Shown piece after piece: positions 1 to 11,982 of a DNA stretch of 64,000 bases; positions within the stretch are counted from its first letter, which is position 1; every line of letters begins with the position of its first letter. This stretch comes from Utricularia gibba (lineage: Eukaryota; Streptophyta; Magnoliopsida; Lamiales; Lentibulariaceae). The stretch lies in the NCBI GenBank assembly GCA_002189035.1, contig CM007992.1, forward strand, positions 3,224,001-3,288,000, read 5' to 3'. The position numbers were made by a program, and so were the translations under genes. The notes under the pieces were generated by a model that saw nothing but the letters and a program-made list of their open reading frames with translations, was not told where the DNA came from and made no database searches.

Positions 1-1515
1 CTGTTTGTTGCCCCAGATTGCTATGCTGCCTGCTACACTGTTTCCAGCAAACGCCAGACACACCTTGGATCTATCAACAACGTAGAGTGTTCCTGAAGCA
101 GGCAACTGGACAACAACGTTCCCCTTGAATGTGAAGGATACCTTGGGAACTTGTATGATTGTACTGCCTCCCACATCAAAGCAAGTGTCCAGTATGGAGA
201 AGGCAGGGGAAATCTTGTACCTTTGGCTCATCAGCCGCTTAAAAGCGGAGCTCAAGGCAGAGTAAGCATCTGGTGGGAGACGGGTGATGACCGTCCCAGA
301 ATCTATAATTGTCCCGGATGTACCGAAAACGCCTGGTTTGATGGATAATGGTATCCCACCTACGCTGATTCCTGTGATGGAGATGTAGTAAAATGATCTT
401 CCTTTGGAGGCATCAAATGGGGTGTACTGTACATTTCTTGAAGCCGCAGAGCTGCCGAAGGTTAAGTGCCCTGTTGAACTGGAAGTTGCAGGAAGACAAT
501 ATGAGAACACCTTCCCATATTTGGGGGCGGTCTGTGACACAAGGGATAAGCTGGATGGCCCGAGGCCTAGAAGCCCTGCTGTGGAACCAAACAATCCCTG
601 GTTGTTTTGGCCACAACCGAAGAGAAAGTTGTTGAACACATCACTTGATAGAGTCAGCTTATCCTTGGCGTAGAATCCTACAGTGAAAGATTGATCGCCG
701 TACACAACTCCATACAGGCAAGTTGCCTTAGAGCAGCCGGACGGAGATCCTGCAGAAGAGAGCTGAGCACACTGTGGAGAACCACAGGAGACGTTGGAGT
801 AAGAAGCTGAAGCAGAGGGATCAAAAAGGGGGTCCAGCTGCCGGTGACAAGATACCGAACAGGGTCGGCATTGAGTCCATGAGACATAGCTGCCGGTATC
901 GAAAATCACGGAGAGTGATCTCGTCGGTGTTCCCAATCCAATCGTCACAACGTAGTTGCCAGAGTTGTAAGAAGTGCCTGATCTAGCAGGCAGGGTCACC
1001 TTTTCATCCACTAGCTCGTTCTTTCCTTCTGATGACAGCTGCTTATGAATATACTTCACTCGTGACTCATCAGCAGAGAGAATTTGGCTTCGTGTTAGAG
1101 CTGAAGCATCTTTGTAACATGGACCATGGCGGTGAAGAACCTCCACTGTTGATTGTCTATTGATCGGAACTGATATCATATTTCATTCCATTAGTCAGCA
1201 TCGAACAAAGATGCAAACTTTAAGAGCAAAAAGCAACATAAAACATTAGAACTCGAAGCCTGATTGCAGGTTTCAATCATCAATAAGCATGATTCTTATA
1301 TGCAAAACTGCTGCAGAAATGTAAACATGCATACCAGTTGAGCGAGTACAGACAGAGGATGGCAAAAGAGAGCTGATTTCAACTGTATCGAACTGGGACT
1401 CCAAAATGGGCTCTCTCCCGTGTACAACATAGCCTTTTTGGCTACAAAAACATGAAAATAAAACCAGAAGAAGAAACAGGTAAGATGAGATCCAGGGAGA
1501 AGAGGAAGAAGCCAT
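1..1515 (-). CDS. Aspartic protease, At5g10770/pepsin-like A1 family (3' end outside window)
   Basis: Secreted pepsin-type aspartic endopeptidase of the plant nepenthesin-like family. Two coding exons are visible: 1335-1515 and <1-1169, joined by a GT-AG intron in phase 1. The protein starts with a hydrophobic signal peptide (residues about 8-28, rich in L, V and F). A propeptide follows with the family-typical HRHGPC stretch near residue 73. The first catalytic motif DTGS lies near residue 151, followed by WTQC and a cysteine-rich nepenthesin-type insert; the second catalytic motif DSGT is near residue 350. The reading frame is still open at base 1, within the last conserved part (IWGN), so only the C-terminal tail is missing. 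An earlier ATG upstream of 1515 would extend the signal peptide, but MASSSS gives the usual family start. The substrate cannot be told from sequence. Confidence 0.9.
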
Positions 1516-3144
1516 GAGTGAATGAATTTGGAGAAGGGTCACTCTCTGTATATATGCACAAAAGAGCACAAAAGATACCCATGACTTCACGCAATCTTCC
1601 TCCCAAGTTGGACTTTAAGTCCTTCATTTTCACTAGGCACAGCTTCTTCTATGGCTAGTTAAAAATGCCCGAATAGGAGGTATACTTCCATCTCTACAAC
1701 TCACTCTATGACTCTAGTTAAAGAATGAGATTTGACTCTTGTTTATCTCTCTAGGATTGCATACTGATTATCCCCCCCCCCCCCCTCCCGGTTATTTTAT
1801 GGTACGTCCACGGGACGTCGACAGTTTACTGAGAGTTCTTGACCATTTTCACCCCTTGAGACCTTAGCTTCTTTGTCATGCTTCACCATCAGATTTTTGA
1901 TGACTTCACAAAAGAACATCCTTTGCAAGTGTATTAGACATGGTCAAATTCTATTTTCAATCCATTAGACACGAAATACTGAGCATTTTCCCAACCCACA
2001 AGTGAACTTGACCTCATCAGACCTTTAAAGTTAATGGCACCAGACACGAATTTTTACATGTGAAGCCACAAGACGAGAAAACGTCAAACTGAAGAAGGCA
2101 GGTTGTGAGTTCTATCAGCTTATGTCATACGATTAAAAAACTGAAATTGATTATTATATTATTTGATTAAATTTAACATATCATAATCTTCAACCACTAT
2201 GTGAAAGGGGATGTAGGATCCACTATGACATTAATTGGATGTTAGGCTTAATTATTGGGGTAGATGGTACCCAACTACATGCCCACATTTTTAACTTAAG
2301 TAATCCTAATTTGCATTAATTATTTTGCATAGATGTCCTTTCCCCTATTTAATTATGTATTATTGCAAACATCTCGTTGCCAAACAAAGAAGAAGAAAGG
2401 AAAAATGAAAAATGAAGAAGAAGAGGATAAGTACCTCAAAGGGGTTCCAAACTCGTGGGGACCAACCAGCACCACCACCCATCCATGTTTGTGATTGCCA
2501 AGTTGAGTGTCTTGAAAGCGGCTTCCTACTTGTAATCACTAATCACTGCAAAAGACTCCTTCAGCAGCCCTCCACCCACTAATCATGTTGTGGGTGTGGC
2601 AATGAAGGCTAACAGGACGGTGATCAGTGGATCCAAGGCTACTGATGTGGTTCAGAATCACAGTTGAATTTGTGGGCTGGTTTTCACATAAGTGGCTTGG
2701 ACTTATTCGAGCAATCAACGAGTGGAAGAAATAATTGGCCTCCTCTCGTTTTCTTGCTTTTTTGATTGGTATTCAGCTGAAAACTTCGTAAAGCTAAAAA
2801 ACAAATAGAAGCGCGTCGATTCGTTGCGTATGAACCTAAGCCGCCGGTTCTGTTGATGAAAGCAGCTGCTAATCAGATGATAACCACATCTTCTTTTGGA
2901 GCCAACCGTTTTCTACCCGGCTTCTGGACTCCATCTGGCATCATAGTCTCTGTAGAATGAATGAGATTGAAAATCCTTTTCATGGTGTTTCCAGGTAATT
3001 GCACGATATGTACACATGTCGATAAATCTATAATGTAATCAAATGGGGTTGCGTGTTCGACTCACGTACCATGTGCACAGAACCAGAGTAGTTGTAGTGG
3101 TGCATCATCTGCCCTACCCACGTTGAAGAGAAAAGCTGAAGGTC
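1516..3144. other. Intergenic: protease promoter and PPR 3' flank
   Basis: No convincing coding exon. It holds a run of 14 C residues at 1772-1785, and just after it (1804-1818) a short inverted repeat of ACGTCC and GGACGT separated by three bases, an ACGT-core arrangement of the kind bound by plant bZIP factors. A TTCGACTC string near 3055 resembles a Pol III B box, but no tRNA fold surrounds it. Confidence 0.5.
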
Positions 3145-5322
3145 TCAAGAAATTGAGCTACGCGACACGCGTTCTCCTTGTATGGTTTCATCAGCAAAGC
3201 CATTCCAATATCCATGGAAAAGGACCTGATGATCATCAGGTGGCATATTTAAAGCAGCCAGATGTTCAGGAACTTTTGTTTCGAGAGTCAGGTCTCTGAG
3301 TGCTTGGTATATTTCTAAGCAGTTTGGATGAGAGCGATCCTCCGCATTGAAAGCATGCACCTTGTTGTGCAGTTCAATCCAGCTCCAACCTGGTACCTTT
3401 TTTATTCCTTCCTGCCTCATCAGCCGTTTCACGTTTGCCTTTGCGTCCCACCTCTTTAGGTTGCCGTACATATCAGACAGAAGAACATAAGTGCAATGAT
3501 CTCCAGGATCAAGTTGAAGGATGTGGGTAGCAACTTCAGTTGCAGTTTCGATGTCACCACAAGCCCTGCAAGAACCTAATAATGTTTTCCACACCATTAC
3601 ATCAGGTTGAAATGGCATTTCTCTGATGAGCTCCTTTGCTTCATCCAAACGTCCTGCTCTGCCGAGCAAGTCAATGGTACATGCATAATTCTCCATCCGG
3701 GGTGGAACTCCGTATTGAGTTTCCATTGATCTAAAAAAACGAAGACCTTCATCAACAAGCCCTATGTGACTGCATGCATTGATAACTGCAACAAAGGTGA
3801 TGTGATCTATGTTGACACCTCGCTTTGTCATTAGGTTGAAGATATCAAGAGCAACAGTGCCTTGCCCGTGCTGTGCATAAGCAAAAATAATGGAGTTCCA
3901 TGTAACAGAGCTCTCATCATGAGATGCCTCAAAGGATTTCCATGAATCCTCTACCATACCACATTTTGAGTACATGAATATCAAAGCACTGGCTATGTAC
4001 TCACTTTGTTCCAAGCATGACTTAATGACTAACGAATGAATCTGCCGGCCCAACTGGAGTGTGGCTAAATCTGAGCATGATCTTAAAACTGCCGCAAAGG
4101 CATATTGATCAATCACAGCACAATAAAGAAGCATATGCTGGAAGACCACCAATGCATCTTCACTCAGTCCATTCTGTGACAAGCCATTTAGAATTGTATT
4201 CCATGAAATGCGGTCCTTGAAGTGAGTACCATGGAACACTCTGCATGCATCTTCCACAGATTGGCTGGTCGATTTCAAGTACATGTGCATCAAAGAATTA
4301 GCTATTGGAGTTCTGTGTTCAAATCCCCTCTTAATCAATAAACCATGCATAGATTTTCCAAATCTCACCTGCACATCACCTATGCAAGGGCTTAATATGC
4401 TGCAATACGTATAATCATCCATGTGCACTCCTACTCCCATCATCTCAAGAAAAATTCTGAATCCGTGCTCCTGCAGATTAGATTCCATGAAAGCCGCTAA
4501 CATTGAGTTCCATGTCACTATATCACGGTAACCATCAGCAAAAGCAAACACCTTCATTGAGTCTTCGATGCATTCACAATCTGCATATGCAGTAATTGAG
4601 GCATTAAGCACAGTACTCTCATGCTCCAGACCATGCTTTGTTATTTTCCCATGAAGCTGCCTCATCAAATCATACTGCTGGGAACGAACATTCAGAGTCA
4701 GAAGTTGTGCAAACGTTGCATCATCAACTCTCACTCCCTCCTTCTCCATAGAAATAAAGAGGTCCATGCAACGTTTCGCATCCCCAACTCCGACATACGC
4801 TCCAATCAAAGCATTCCAAGACACCGAATTTCGCTCCGTCATATGCATAAACACCTTATATGCATACTCAACCCTGCAGTACTTGGCATACATGTCCAGA
4901 AGTGCACTAGCAGCATACACATTATCAGCCAACCCCATCTTCACAACATCCGAATGGACTTGTTGGCCACAAAGTAGGGTACCCCCGTTCGCTATACCCT
5001 TGAGGATGCTTCCAAATGTATAGGCATCAAACGAAAAATCGAGTCCCTTCATACATCTCAACACCTCCCATGCATTTAGAAAGCTACCCAGCCTCACGTA
5101 CCCTGATATAATTGTGTTCCAAGAGACAGTGTCCCTGTGAGGCATTTCGTCGAACAGCTTCAGCGCACTGCCCAAATGACCACATTCCAAGTAGCACCGT
5201 GTGAGGTTGTTGGAGGCGTATGGATCTGCGGTAAGCGACAACTTAATTGCTTCACAATGTGCAACTTCAACTCTCCACAGCGGCCAACATCCTTTCCCAA
5301 CAAAGCTGTGCAATACCCTCAT
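3145..5322 (-). CDS. PLS-class PPR protein with E/E+ tail, At3g25970-like
   Basis: Intronless gene for a 725-residue PPR protein. Members bind organellar RNA base by base, and the PLS class usually specifies C-to-U editing sites in mitochondria or plastids. The repeats run through almost the whole protein, with recurrent SWNT/SWNA, MYAKC and HGQG signatures. The end carries the E and E+ motifs (LLGRAGRLDEA, VPGWSWIE, DRSHP) but no DYW deaminase domain, so editing would need a partner deaminase. The start MRVLHS and the order of repeats match Arabidopsis At3g25970 closely. There is no strong transit peptide in the first 20 residues, so the target organelle is uncertain. The tail after E+ is about 30 residues longer than I remember for the family. 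Confidence 0.9.
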   Translation of the reverse strand: MRVLHSFVGKGCWPLWRVEVAHCEAIKLSLTADPYASNNLTRCYLECGHLGSALKLFDEMPHRDTVSWNTIISGYVRLGSFLNAWEVLRCMKGLDFSFDAYTFGSILKGIANGGTLLCGQQVHSDVVKMGLADNVYAASALLDMYAKYCRVEYAYKVFMHMTERNSVSWNALIGAYVGVGDAKRCMDLFISMEKEGVRVDDATFAQLLTLNVRSQQYDLMRQLHGKITKHGLEHESTVLNASITAYADCECIEDSMKVFAFADGYRDIVTWNSMLAAFMESNLQEHGFRIFLEMMGVGVHMDDYTYCSILSPCIGDVQVRFGKSMHGLLIKRGFEHRTPIANSLMHMYLKSTSQSVEDACRVFHGTHFKDRISWNTILNGLSQNGLSEDALVVFQHMLLYCAVIDQYAFAAVLRSCSDLATLQLGRQIHSLVIKSCLEQSEYIASALIFMYSKCGMVEDSWKSFEASHDESSVTWNSIIFAYAQHGQGTVALDIFNLMTKRGVNIDHITFVAVINACSHIGLVDEGLRFFRSMETQYGVPPRMENYACTIDLLGRAGRLDEAKELIREMPFQPDVMVWKTLLGSCRACGDIETATEVATHILQLDPGDHCTYVLLSDMYGNLKRWDAKANVKRLMRQEGIKKVPGWSWIELHNKVHAFNAEDRSHPNCLEIYQALRDLTLETKVPEHLAALNMPPDDHQVLFHGYWNGFADETIQGERVSRSSIS

Positions 5323-5768
5323 TCATGACCACCCCAAGCAGTGACAGAGTATTGCAATCTTGTTACTACTTTGCGAGCTCCTCGGTGGACTGTTTCATCA
5401 CATGCATAGCCATGAATTTCAATATAAAAATTAATAATTCTACAAAACATTATTGATATGTCATTTTTAAAATACTTTCTATTTTGATAAGTTATCCTAC
5501 GTCTATAAACATACATATGTGATAAATCTATTTTTTCATTACACGTATAATTTATAAAATATTTATTTTATTTTATGTCAAAAATAAATTATAAGTTTAC
5601 ATAATATGTATATAAGTTAATTATATACAACATCTTTATTTAAAGTAAATAATTCAAATATATCATTAATTAAAATTACATCAAAAACCTAATTATGCAT
5701 TTTCTAGTATAACAAAATAAGCCAAAATCAAAATTCTATGTAAACCAAAACCCCGAAGCCACACGACT
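5323..5768. other. AT-rich spacer between two minus-strand genes
   Basis: Promoter side of the PPR gene and 3' flank of the BRF1-like gene. It is very AT-rich from about 5400 to 5700; no exon or RNA gene is seen. Confidence 0.5.
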
Positions 5769-7141
5769 TCAAAAATCCCACAGCACTTCTTCATCAAGAA
5801 GCTGATCCTCAGTTTCTTGATTTGCGGTATCTTCCTCAGGTCTCTGCGTCTCCACAGGACAATCCCCCTGAAACATAACAGAGGTTTAGGAAAAGTAGAG
5901 TCTTGTTGCTGAAGAAGCAACAGCAGTAGCTTCTTCATGAGGAAAGGAATGGAGGTTTGTAGTAAGCACACTCACTAGCTCCTCCGTCAAGAGTTTCAAT
6001 GCATCACGATTAATCAGCGAGCGTTGTCCCTGGGGACAAAAATGTACGTTTTCAGAATGCACATTCAAGCAGAGGAAGAGAGTGGACTAGAAGGAGGGCA
6101 AGCAAGAAATCCTGATGCCTAAATGGGGAAGATATCATTGCTTTTTCAACAGGCAAAGCTGATGTCTTTTACCTCTGATTCTGCATTCTTCTTGGAAGAA
6201 CCTCGGCTCAAGGGGACGCTTTTCTTGGAATTGGATGTTGTTTTCCGCTTCTTGACCTGATTGTAAGTTCAAAAAGGTGAGAAGTAATTAGTCATTGAAG
6301 GGTAGTTCAATCACTAGAATATTCAACCATACAAAAAATGTATGCAGTATAAACCAGGAATCATAAGAATGAAAGGAGAAGTGTGAGCAGAGTCAAAGAG
6401 GGTAAAGGACAAGTACTTGGGCAGTTTTTCTATTCAGTGCTTTCCACAAAATCTCTTTCAGTTGGATCTCTTCCTTGGAGTTGAGGTACTTATCAACCTA
6501 AGAAGCATGACCACAAATCCAATTGGGGTCACTAATAAATCAAAGCAAAGTAACCGCATAAACAACAGGCGCAAAAATTCCAGCAGACTTATGCCAAGTG
6601 AAGCAATTACAACGAGAAAGTTCAAATTCAAATTTTAAATGCAAGCATTACTTCAATTGTCTGAAACACACACCTCTGCATCAAGAATGTCTGATAAGCT
6701 GTCAGGATTCCTCCTCTTCTTTCCTTTGTCACTCAGTTTATGATGTATAATCTCGGATGGAGTAGGATTACCTCCATCAAACCCCCTGCACAGGGACTTT
6801 CCAATCAACATCTGACACAACGAATTCAATAATCCATTCATTCATTCATATTCATTCTGAAAAAAACGGTTAAATTACCCTGAGACTCTTCCCTTCGTAT
6901 CTCAGAGCACTCGCTTCTTGACCTGCAAACATCAAAACTACACAGAACATGGAATCAGACGACGACACAAATTGAAAGCATAATATCGAAGAATCACCAG
7001 GGTATCCTTCAAAACTGAAAATGTATCGAACGAGATTATCAAAAGACGCTTCAAATCGATTGTCGTCCAGCAGAAAAAAAAAAAAAAAAAGAAAACATAA
7101 ACTTACTCAAGATTTGCGTCGGAAAAACGACGCACCGTCAT
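5769..7141 (-). CDS. Short BRF1-like protein (TFIIIB subunit C-terminal region only)
   Basis: I reconstruct eight coding exons, all with GT-AG borders and matching phases: 7107-7141, 6998-7014, 6879-6922, 6674-6811, 6417-6497, 6173-6256, 5976-6029 and 5769-5867. They encode 183 residues with no stop or frameshift. Three patches resemble the C-terminal half of plant BRF1, the TBP-binding subunit of RNA polymerase III factor TFIIIB: FDGGNPTP near residue 43 (BRF1 has a GGLDGG-DPPAF patch), SDILDAEVDKYLNSKEE near 72 (BRF1 DIDD-EVD-YLHNEEE, with a downstream W and NR), and INRDALKLL near 139. The N-terminal zinc ribbon and the two cyclin folds of real BRF1 are absent, and no upstream exons for them are visible to 9 kb. 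It could be a shortened paralogue or a diverged adaptor. The family assignment is tentative; the exon structure is firmer. Confidence 0.5.
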
Positions 7142-9349
7142 CGCCGATGTGTCCGGGTTCTAATTTCAAGTACGAGAGGCGGTTCTCTCCGACTACCACA
7201 TAGGTCTTGAAGCTTTTATATACATTGTTTTAATTACGTCATCATTATTTTATCTATTTTAATCCAAAATAATTTTATCTTTTATGTATAAAATTGTGGA
7301 ATTATTTTTCATATGATAAGGTGATGCTCTGATATCAAATATAACAATCAATATTCTTCTTGTACAATATTCTATGTTTCGAATATGCAAATCTTATAAT
7401 TTTTAAGTTTTATCATTTCGAAAAAAAAACCTTATATAAAATTTTAAAAATAACTCCATTTAAATACGTCTATTTCCTCATTTATAGCCAATCTAAAAAT
7501 AATGAAAACTTATAATTTTCAAAAAATGATCAAATTCTTCAACCCCTATCAATCATTACACAATAATAGGACCAAAATCCTAAAATTTTAGAGATATTTT
7601 AATCTTTAAAAAAAATCTAATATTTGACAGGAATAATCCAATATAAGAAGAGTATAGACTTGTCAATTATGTCAATAATTTAAATTTCAGAAATATTTTA
7701 TTTTAAAAAAACCGAAATCTAAAATTTTTTAGGAGTAGGTTAACTAATATACGATAGATTTTCCAATTACGTCCATAATCAAAAAAATGTTGGAATATTT
7801 CCTTTTTAAAAAATTAAAATCCAAATTTTTTCGAAATTTTATGGAAATTTGAAAAATTACAACCAACTAAACAATGACGGAGTTGGTCAAGGTAGCTTAC
7901 GCAAATAATTTATATTAGTTGTCTAAATGTCATAATTAGTTTATAATAAATAATATTTTAATCTTCAATGTTTGGAAACCCTTCATAATTGATTTCCACT
8001 GTTTCAAAGTCGAGTAAAAATAATCTCTATTATTTACACAAACGGCATAATTGATCCTCAATTTCAAACCCTAATTTTTTCCTAATTCAATTTTAATATT
8101 ACCATCCACTTGCGCCGGTGCCGTCGACCGTCTTCCGTTGCTCATTGCCTGCGTTCGTGCCAACACCCATCGCCCATTGAGCGCCAAGCGGCAAGTGCGG
8201 GCGTCGGTGATTTTATCAAATTATGAAATAATGGAAATCAAATATATTTTGATTTTTAAATATTGTAAATCAATTATAAGTGATATTTAAAATATAAAGA
8301 TAAAAACGATTGAAATAAAAAAGATTGAAAACTAAGTATACTCGATACCTCAAATTGTTGAAATTAAATATGTTTGGTGCATCAAAATGTAAAGATTAAA
8401 TATGATCAATACATCAAAGTGTGGGGAGTGAAGAAGTGTTCTTAAAAATTTTGTAAGCTATTTTTTATTTTTTAAAAAAATAAAAAAACCGTAAAAATAA
8501 AATATCACTTATAATAGATTGTAATTGTTTTATAAAATCGTAAAAATAAAATATAAAAAACAAAAATAAGATGTAAAAATATATTATTGCTTATTTTTCC
8601 AAAAATAATTTATGTAATGTAATTTTAAAAATATTTTTAATAAAATTATTTTTACAATTGATAATATTTTTGAATAAAATTATCTTTATTTTTTAAAAAT
8701 AGAAATAAATTTCAAAATTTTTCTAAAATAATATTTAAATATGTCAATAAAGACTAATTATGTTATCTTTGCAGTATTTGCTGATGTATGCGATTCAGTT
8801 GGAGAGTTGGTTGTGAGGTTCCAACAAGTAGAACTGTACGGCAACTTGAAGCCATTAGACTCAGCCCCTCATGGATGGAATACATCACTTAGGCGAGGCC
8901 CCAGACTACGCAGTTAGCGTGGTGCGGCTGCTCCTCTTCCCCAAGGCGAAAAACTGGAGTAAAAACTGGTGCAAGGTGGATTTTTTTTTCCCTTTTTCAG
9001 AAATCTAGACTCCAGTGAAGAATGTCGTGAACTCAAGTCTTTTTACAGCTGATCTGCAACAGTAATTTGTCGGAATTATGAGAAGCACCCTACAAATTTG
9101 AAGAAAGCGGTGATACTGTCTACGGAATCTGGAAATCCGCGCAACGGCTGATTCTTTTGCCCACAACCTACATGCCATTTTCCTTTCCCGGTTCCATCCG
9201 TTTCACGGCAACTGTTCAATAATTCCCGCAAAACCAAAACCAGCATTTAAAGCACTGCATAGTTTAAAGCCTCAAATTTGCACGTTCGTCTCACACGCAA
9301 ATGCTGTGCCCTCTTCTTTGATTCATTTAAGTCGAAGTTCCTTCTTTTA
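7142..9349. other. AT-rich intergenic region
   Basis: About 2.2 kb, mostly AT-rich with many short homopolymer runs and no coding signal. A GC-richer patch lies at 8100-8205. The last few hundred bases (about 9000-9349) are less AT-rich and probably form the promoter and 5' UTR of the transporter gene downstream. Confidence 0.5.
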
Positions 9350-11555
9350 ATGATGGGTTGGAGGTATAAAGCTGGTTTGGGGATGATTGGAGCTTTTGTC
9401 TTCGTATGGGTCGCTGCTGCTGAAGTTACTCAGGTGGGTTTTTCTTGAAATGAACTGAAACATGGTTCCTGAAAGTTTTAGTGATATGGGTTGCTTCCAA
9501 GTCTGAATTTTGGAGAAACTAGATGTGGTTTAGTGCCTTTTTGCAGAAACTTACTGTTTTTGTTTTTGCAGAAAATTTTTGTAGAGTACAGACAGCCTTT
9601 TGTTCTCACGTATCTGTGGATCTCTCTGATGGTGGTGTATCTCCCAATAGCAATATGCAGAGATTTTGTGTACAAGTTACTAGAGAAGTGTTGCGCCAGA
9701 AAGATTCTGAATTTGAGTTGGATGAAATGCTACGAAGCACAGGATCCTTCAGAAGCACTTTTGAGAGTCTACTCCATCAAAGATCCAGATTTGCATCAAA
9801 TAGAAGCTGGACGATCATTCCTGCTGAAGAAAGGAGAGAAATCACATGGACTAGGCTCTTGGGACGTTGTCAAATGCAGCCTTTGTCTGGCCCCTGTCTG
9901 GTTCATGACTGAGGTAGTTAACCAGCATCAGATCCTCCATTGTTGTCGCTTTTATCAGCTTCCTAGCCAACGTTGCTGCAAATTTCTGCAGTACTTTTCA
10001 AGCTCTGCCCTGGCGTTCACTAGTGTGGCCAGCACAACGGTGCTAACTTCCACCTCCGGTCTCTTTGCGCTTGCTTTTGGAGCCATCTTGGGACAGGACT
10101 CAATAAACATCGCCAAATTGTCAGCAGTCGTCATCACTGTGGTCGGAGTTGCAATGACCAGCGTTGGTAAAACTTGGGCCTCAGATGAGTCTCTTTGTGG
10201 GGGAGAGTAAGCATTCAGACCACTCTCGTTTTTGCACTTGATTTGTGCTCACTCGCACTAATCAGACAAGATTCAAACTCTCTTTTCCAGAACCGTAAAG
10301 CATTCTGTAATGGGAGACATCTTCGGTCTGCTCTCTGCAGTTTTCTACGGCTTGTATACAGGTAATGATCTCTTATCTTCTCCGACGCTCGATCAAACTG
10401 GGAAGCGTAATGCAGACGTCCCCATTGCAGTGCTTCTGAAGCGATACGCCGCATCCGGAGGAGAGCGAGTGGACATACAGAAGTGCTTCGGCTACATTGG
10501 ACTCTTCACCCTCGCCGGCTTCTGGTGGCTTGGTAAGAAACCATCCTTTCCACTCTGCTTGTGTTTAAATTAAAAACTCAATGGAGAACAATTATACACT
10601 TAAATTTCAAGTACATAGATTATATTAAAAAAAATTAGTTTCAATCAATTAATATTGATTCACACTATTTCAATTTCATTTATTAATGTATAATTTTTTG
10701 TTCTAATACTTGACCTCAAGTCAAATTGGTTTTTTATTTAATTAAAATTTGTTTTTTTTTTGTATGATGATAGCTAATACTCAAATTATAAATTAATCTA
10801 ATTTTTATTGCTTAAATTCAATAGATCGTGTTAATCTAATGCATGAAACTTATCTTAGTCATCCAAACTATATAGTAAGACAAATTTTATTATATCATAT
10901 TGAAATTAAGAATATTCGATAGAAAACAAATATTTAAGTACATAAAAAAACATAAATTATATTATAAAGTATTAAGTTCAATTGATTACTAATAATACAT
11001 AATATATTATATATTTATTATTTTATTTTCATCTAAAATTGTTTATTCTGATAGTTTTTTTTCATGTAACTCAAGTTGTTTCGATTCATGGCAGCTTGGC
11101 CACTTACTTTCGTCGGGATTGAGCCTCAGTTGAAGCTCCCAGGCTCATCATCAGTTGCAGAAGCCATCTTCTTCAATGGCCTCGTCGGAAGCGTCCTCTC
11201 CGACTACCTCTGGTACGCACCTGCACTGCATCTCTCTCAATAATTCAACAACACCATCAGCATCGCACTCCACGCCGGCGGTGATGAACAGGGCTCTTGC
11301 GGTTGTCTGGACGACTCCCCTGGTGGCGACTCTGGGCATGTCATTAACGATCCCGGTAGCCATGGCGGCCGACATGTTCCTGCACGGCCGGCGCTACTCC
11401 TCCGTCTACATCGTCGGCGCGGTTCAGGCGAGTATTGCAGTTACTTGTCTGAGTGTTAGCACTCGTTTGGGTCTGTTCTGAACTGGTTTTGCTGCGTTCA
11501 GGTGTTCGCGGGCTTCATCATTGCCAATGTCTCGGACAAGATTTCTATTGTCTGA
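9350..11555 (+). CDS. EamA/SLC35F-type multi-pass membrane transporter
   Basis: Eight coding exons: 9350-9433, 9572-9913, 9992-10206, 10291-10361, 10431-10532, 11095-11212, 11292-11427 and 11502-11555. They give 373 residues of the drug/metabolite transporter superfamily, close to the Arabidopsis EamA-like proteins At3g07080 and At4g32140 (MGWRYKAG start, EVTQ at the first exon border, SVASTTVLTSTSG, GKTWASDES, VWTTPLVATLGMSLTIP, and VFAGF-IANVSD near the end). About ten membrane helices are expected, with a polar loop of about 70 residues (encoded in exon 2) after the second helix. The substrate is not known to me. The first of two adjacent in-frame ATGs was taken; the second may be used. 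Intron 7 starts with GC (GTTCAG/GCGAGT) rather than GT. The frame closes only with that junction. Intron 5 (10533-11094) is long and AT-rich. Confidence 0.87.
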
Positions 11556-11945
11556 AATGACATAAATGGCTGTAGAATAATTGGTACTTAGTATCCACAA
11601 AAAAATTCATAAATAGTTAGTAGACATTTACCCTGGTTAAACCCATTGTTTTTTTTAGTCTTTTTACTATAGTTGAAAATACAACTAATTAAATTATGAT
11701 TAGATTATTATTTTTTATTCTATTTTAAAAGAGTTTTAATATAAGTTATATTTGAAAAAATCATTCTAAAATTTATTTTAACAAAATTGAAAATAATTAT
11801 TATACAATGAATTCATAATTTTTTACTGTAGTAAAATTTATTTGAAAAGAGTTGATATATATTTTTAAATATTTTTTAAAATGATTATTATACAATTAAT
11901 TAATTTTTAAAAATATAAAAATAATAAATTGATTTTAATAAATAA

Positions 11946-11982
<37 letters not shown>

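Noticed and set aside
1772-1785. C14 run as a regulatory i-motif/G-quadruplex
   Set aside because: A single homopolymer does not provide the four separated tracts of a standard quadruplex; length may be an assembly artefact.
3045-3070. Possible tRNA gene or SINE (B-box-like TTCGACTC)
   Set aside because: No A box at the right distance and no cloverleaf or acceptor stem could be drawn.
9491-10210. A single 239-residue open frame taken as a gene
   Set aside because: It runs through exons 2 and 3 of the transporter plus the intron between them; the family alignment shows the intron must be removed and that the true start is at 9350.
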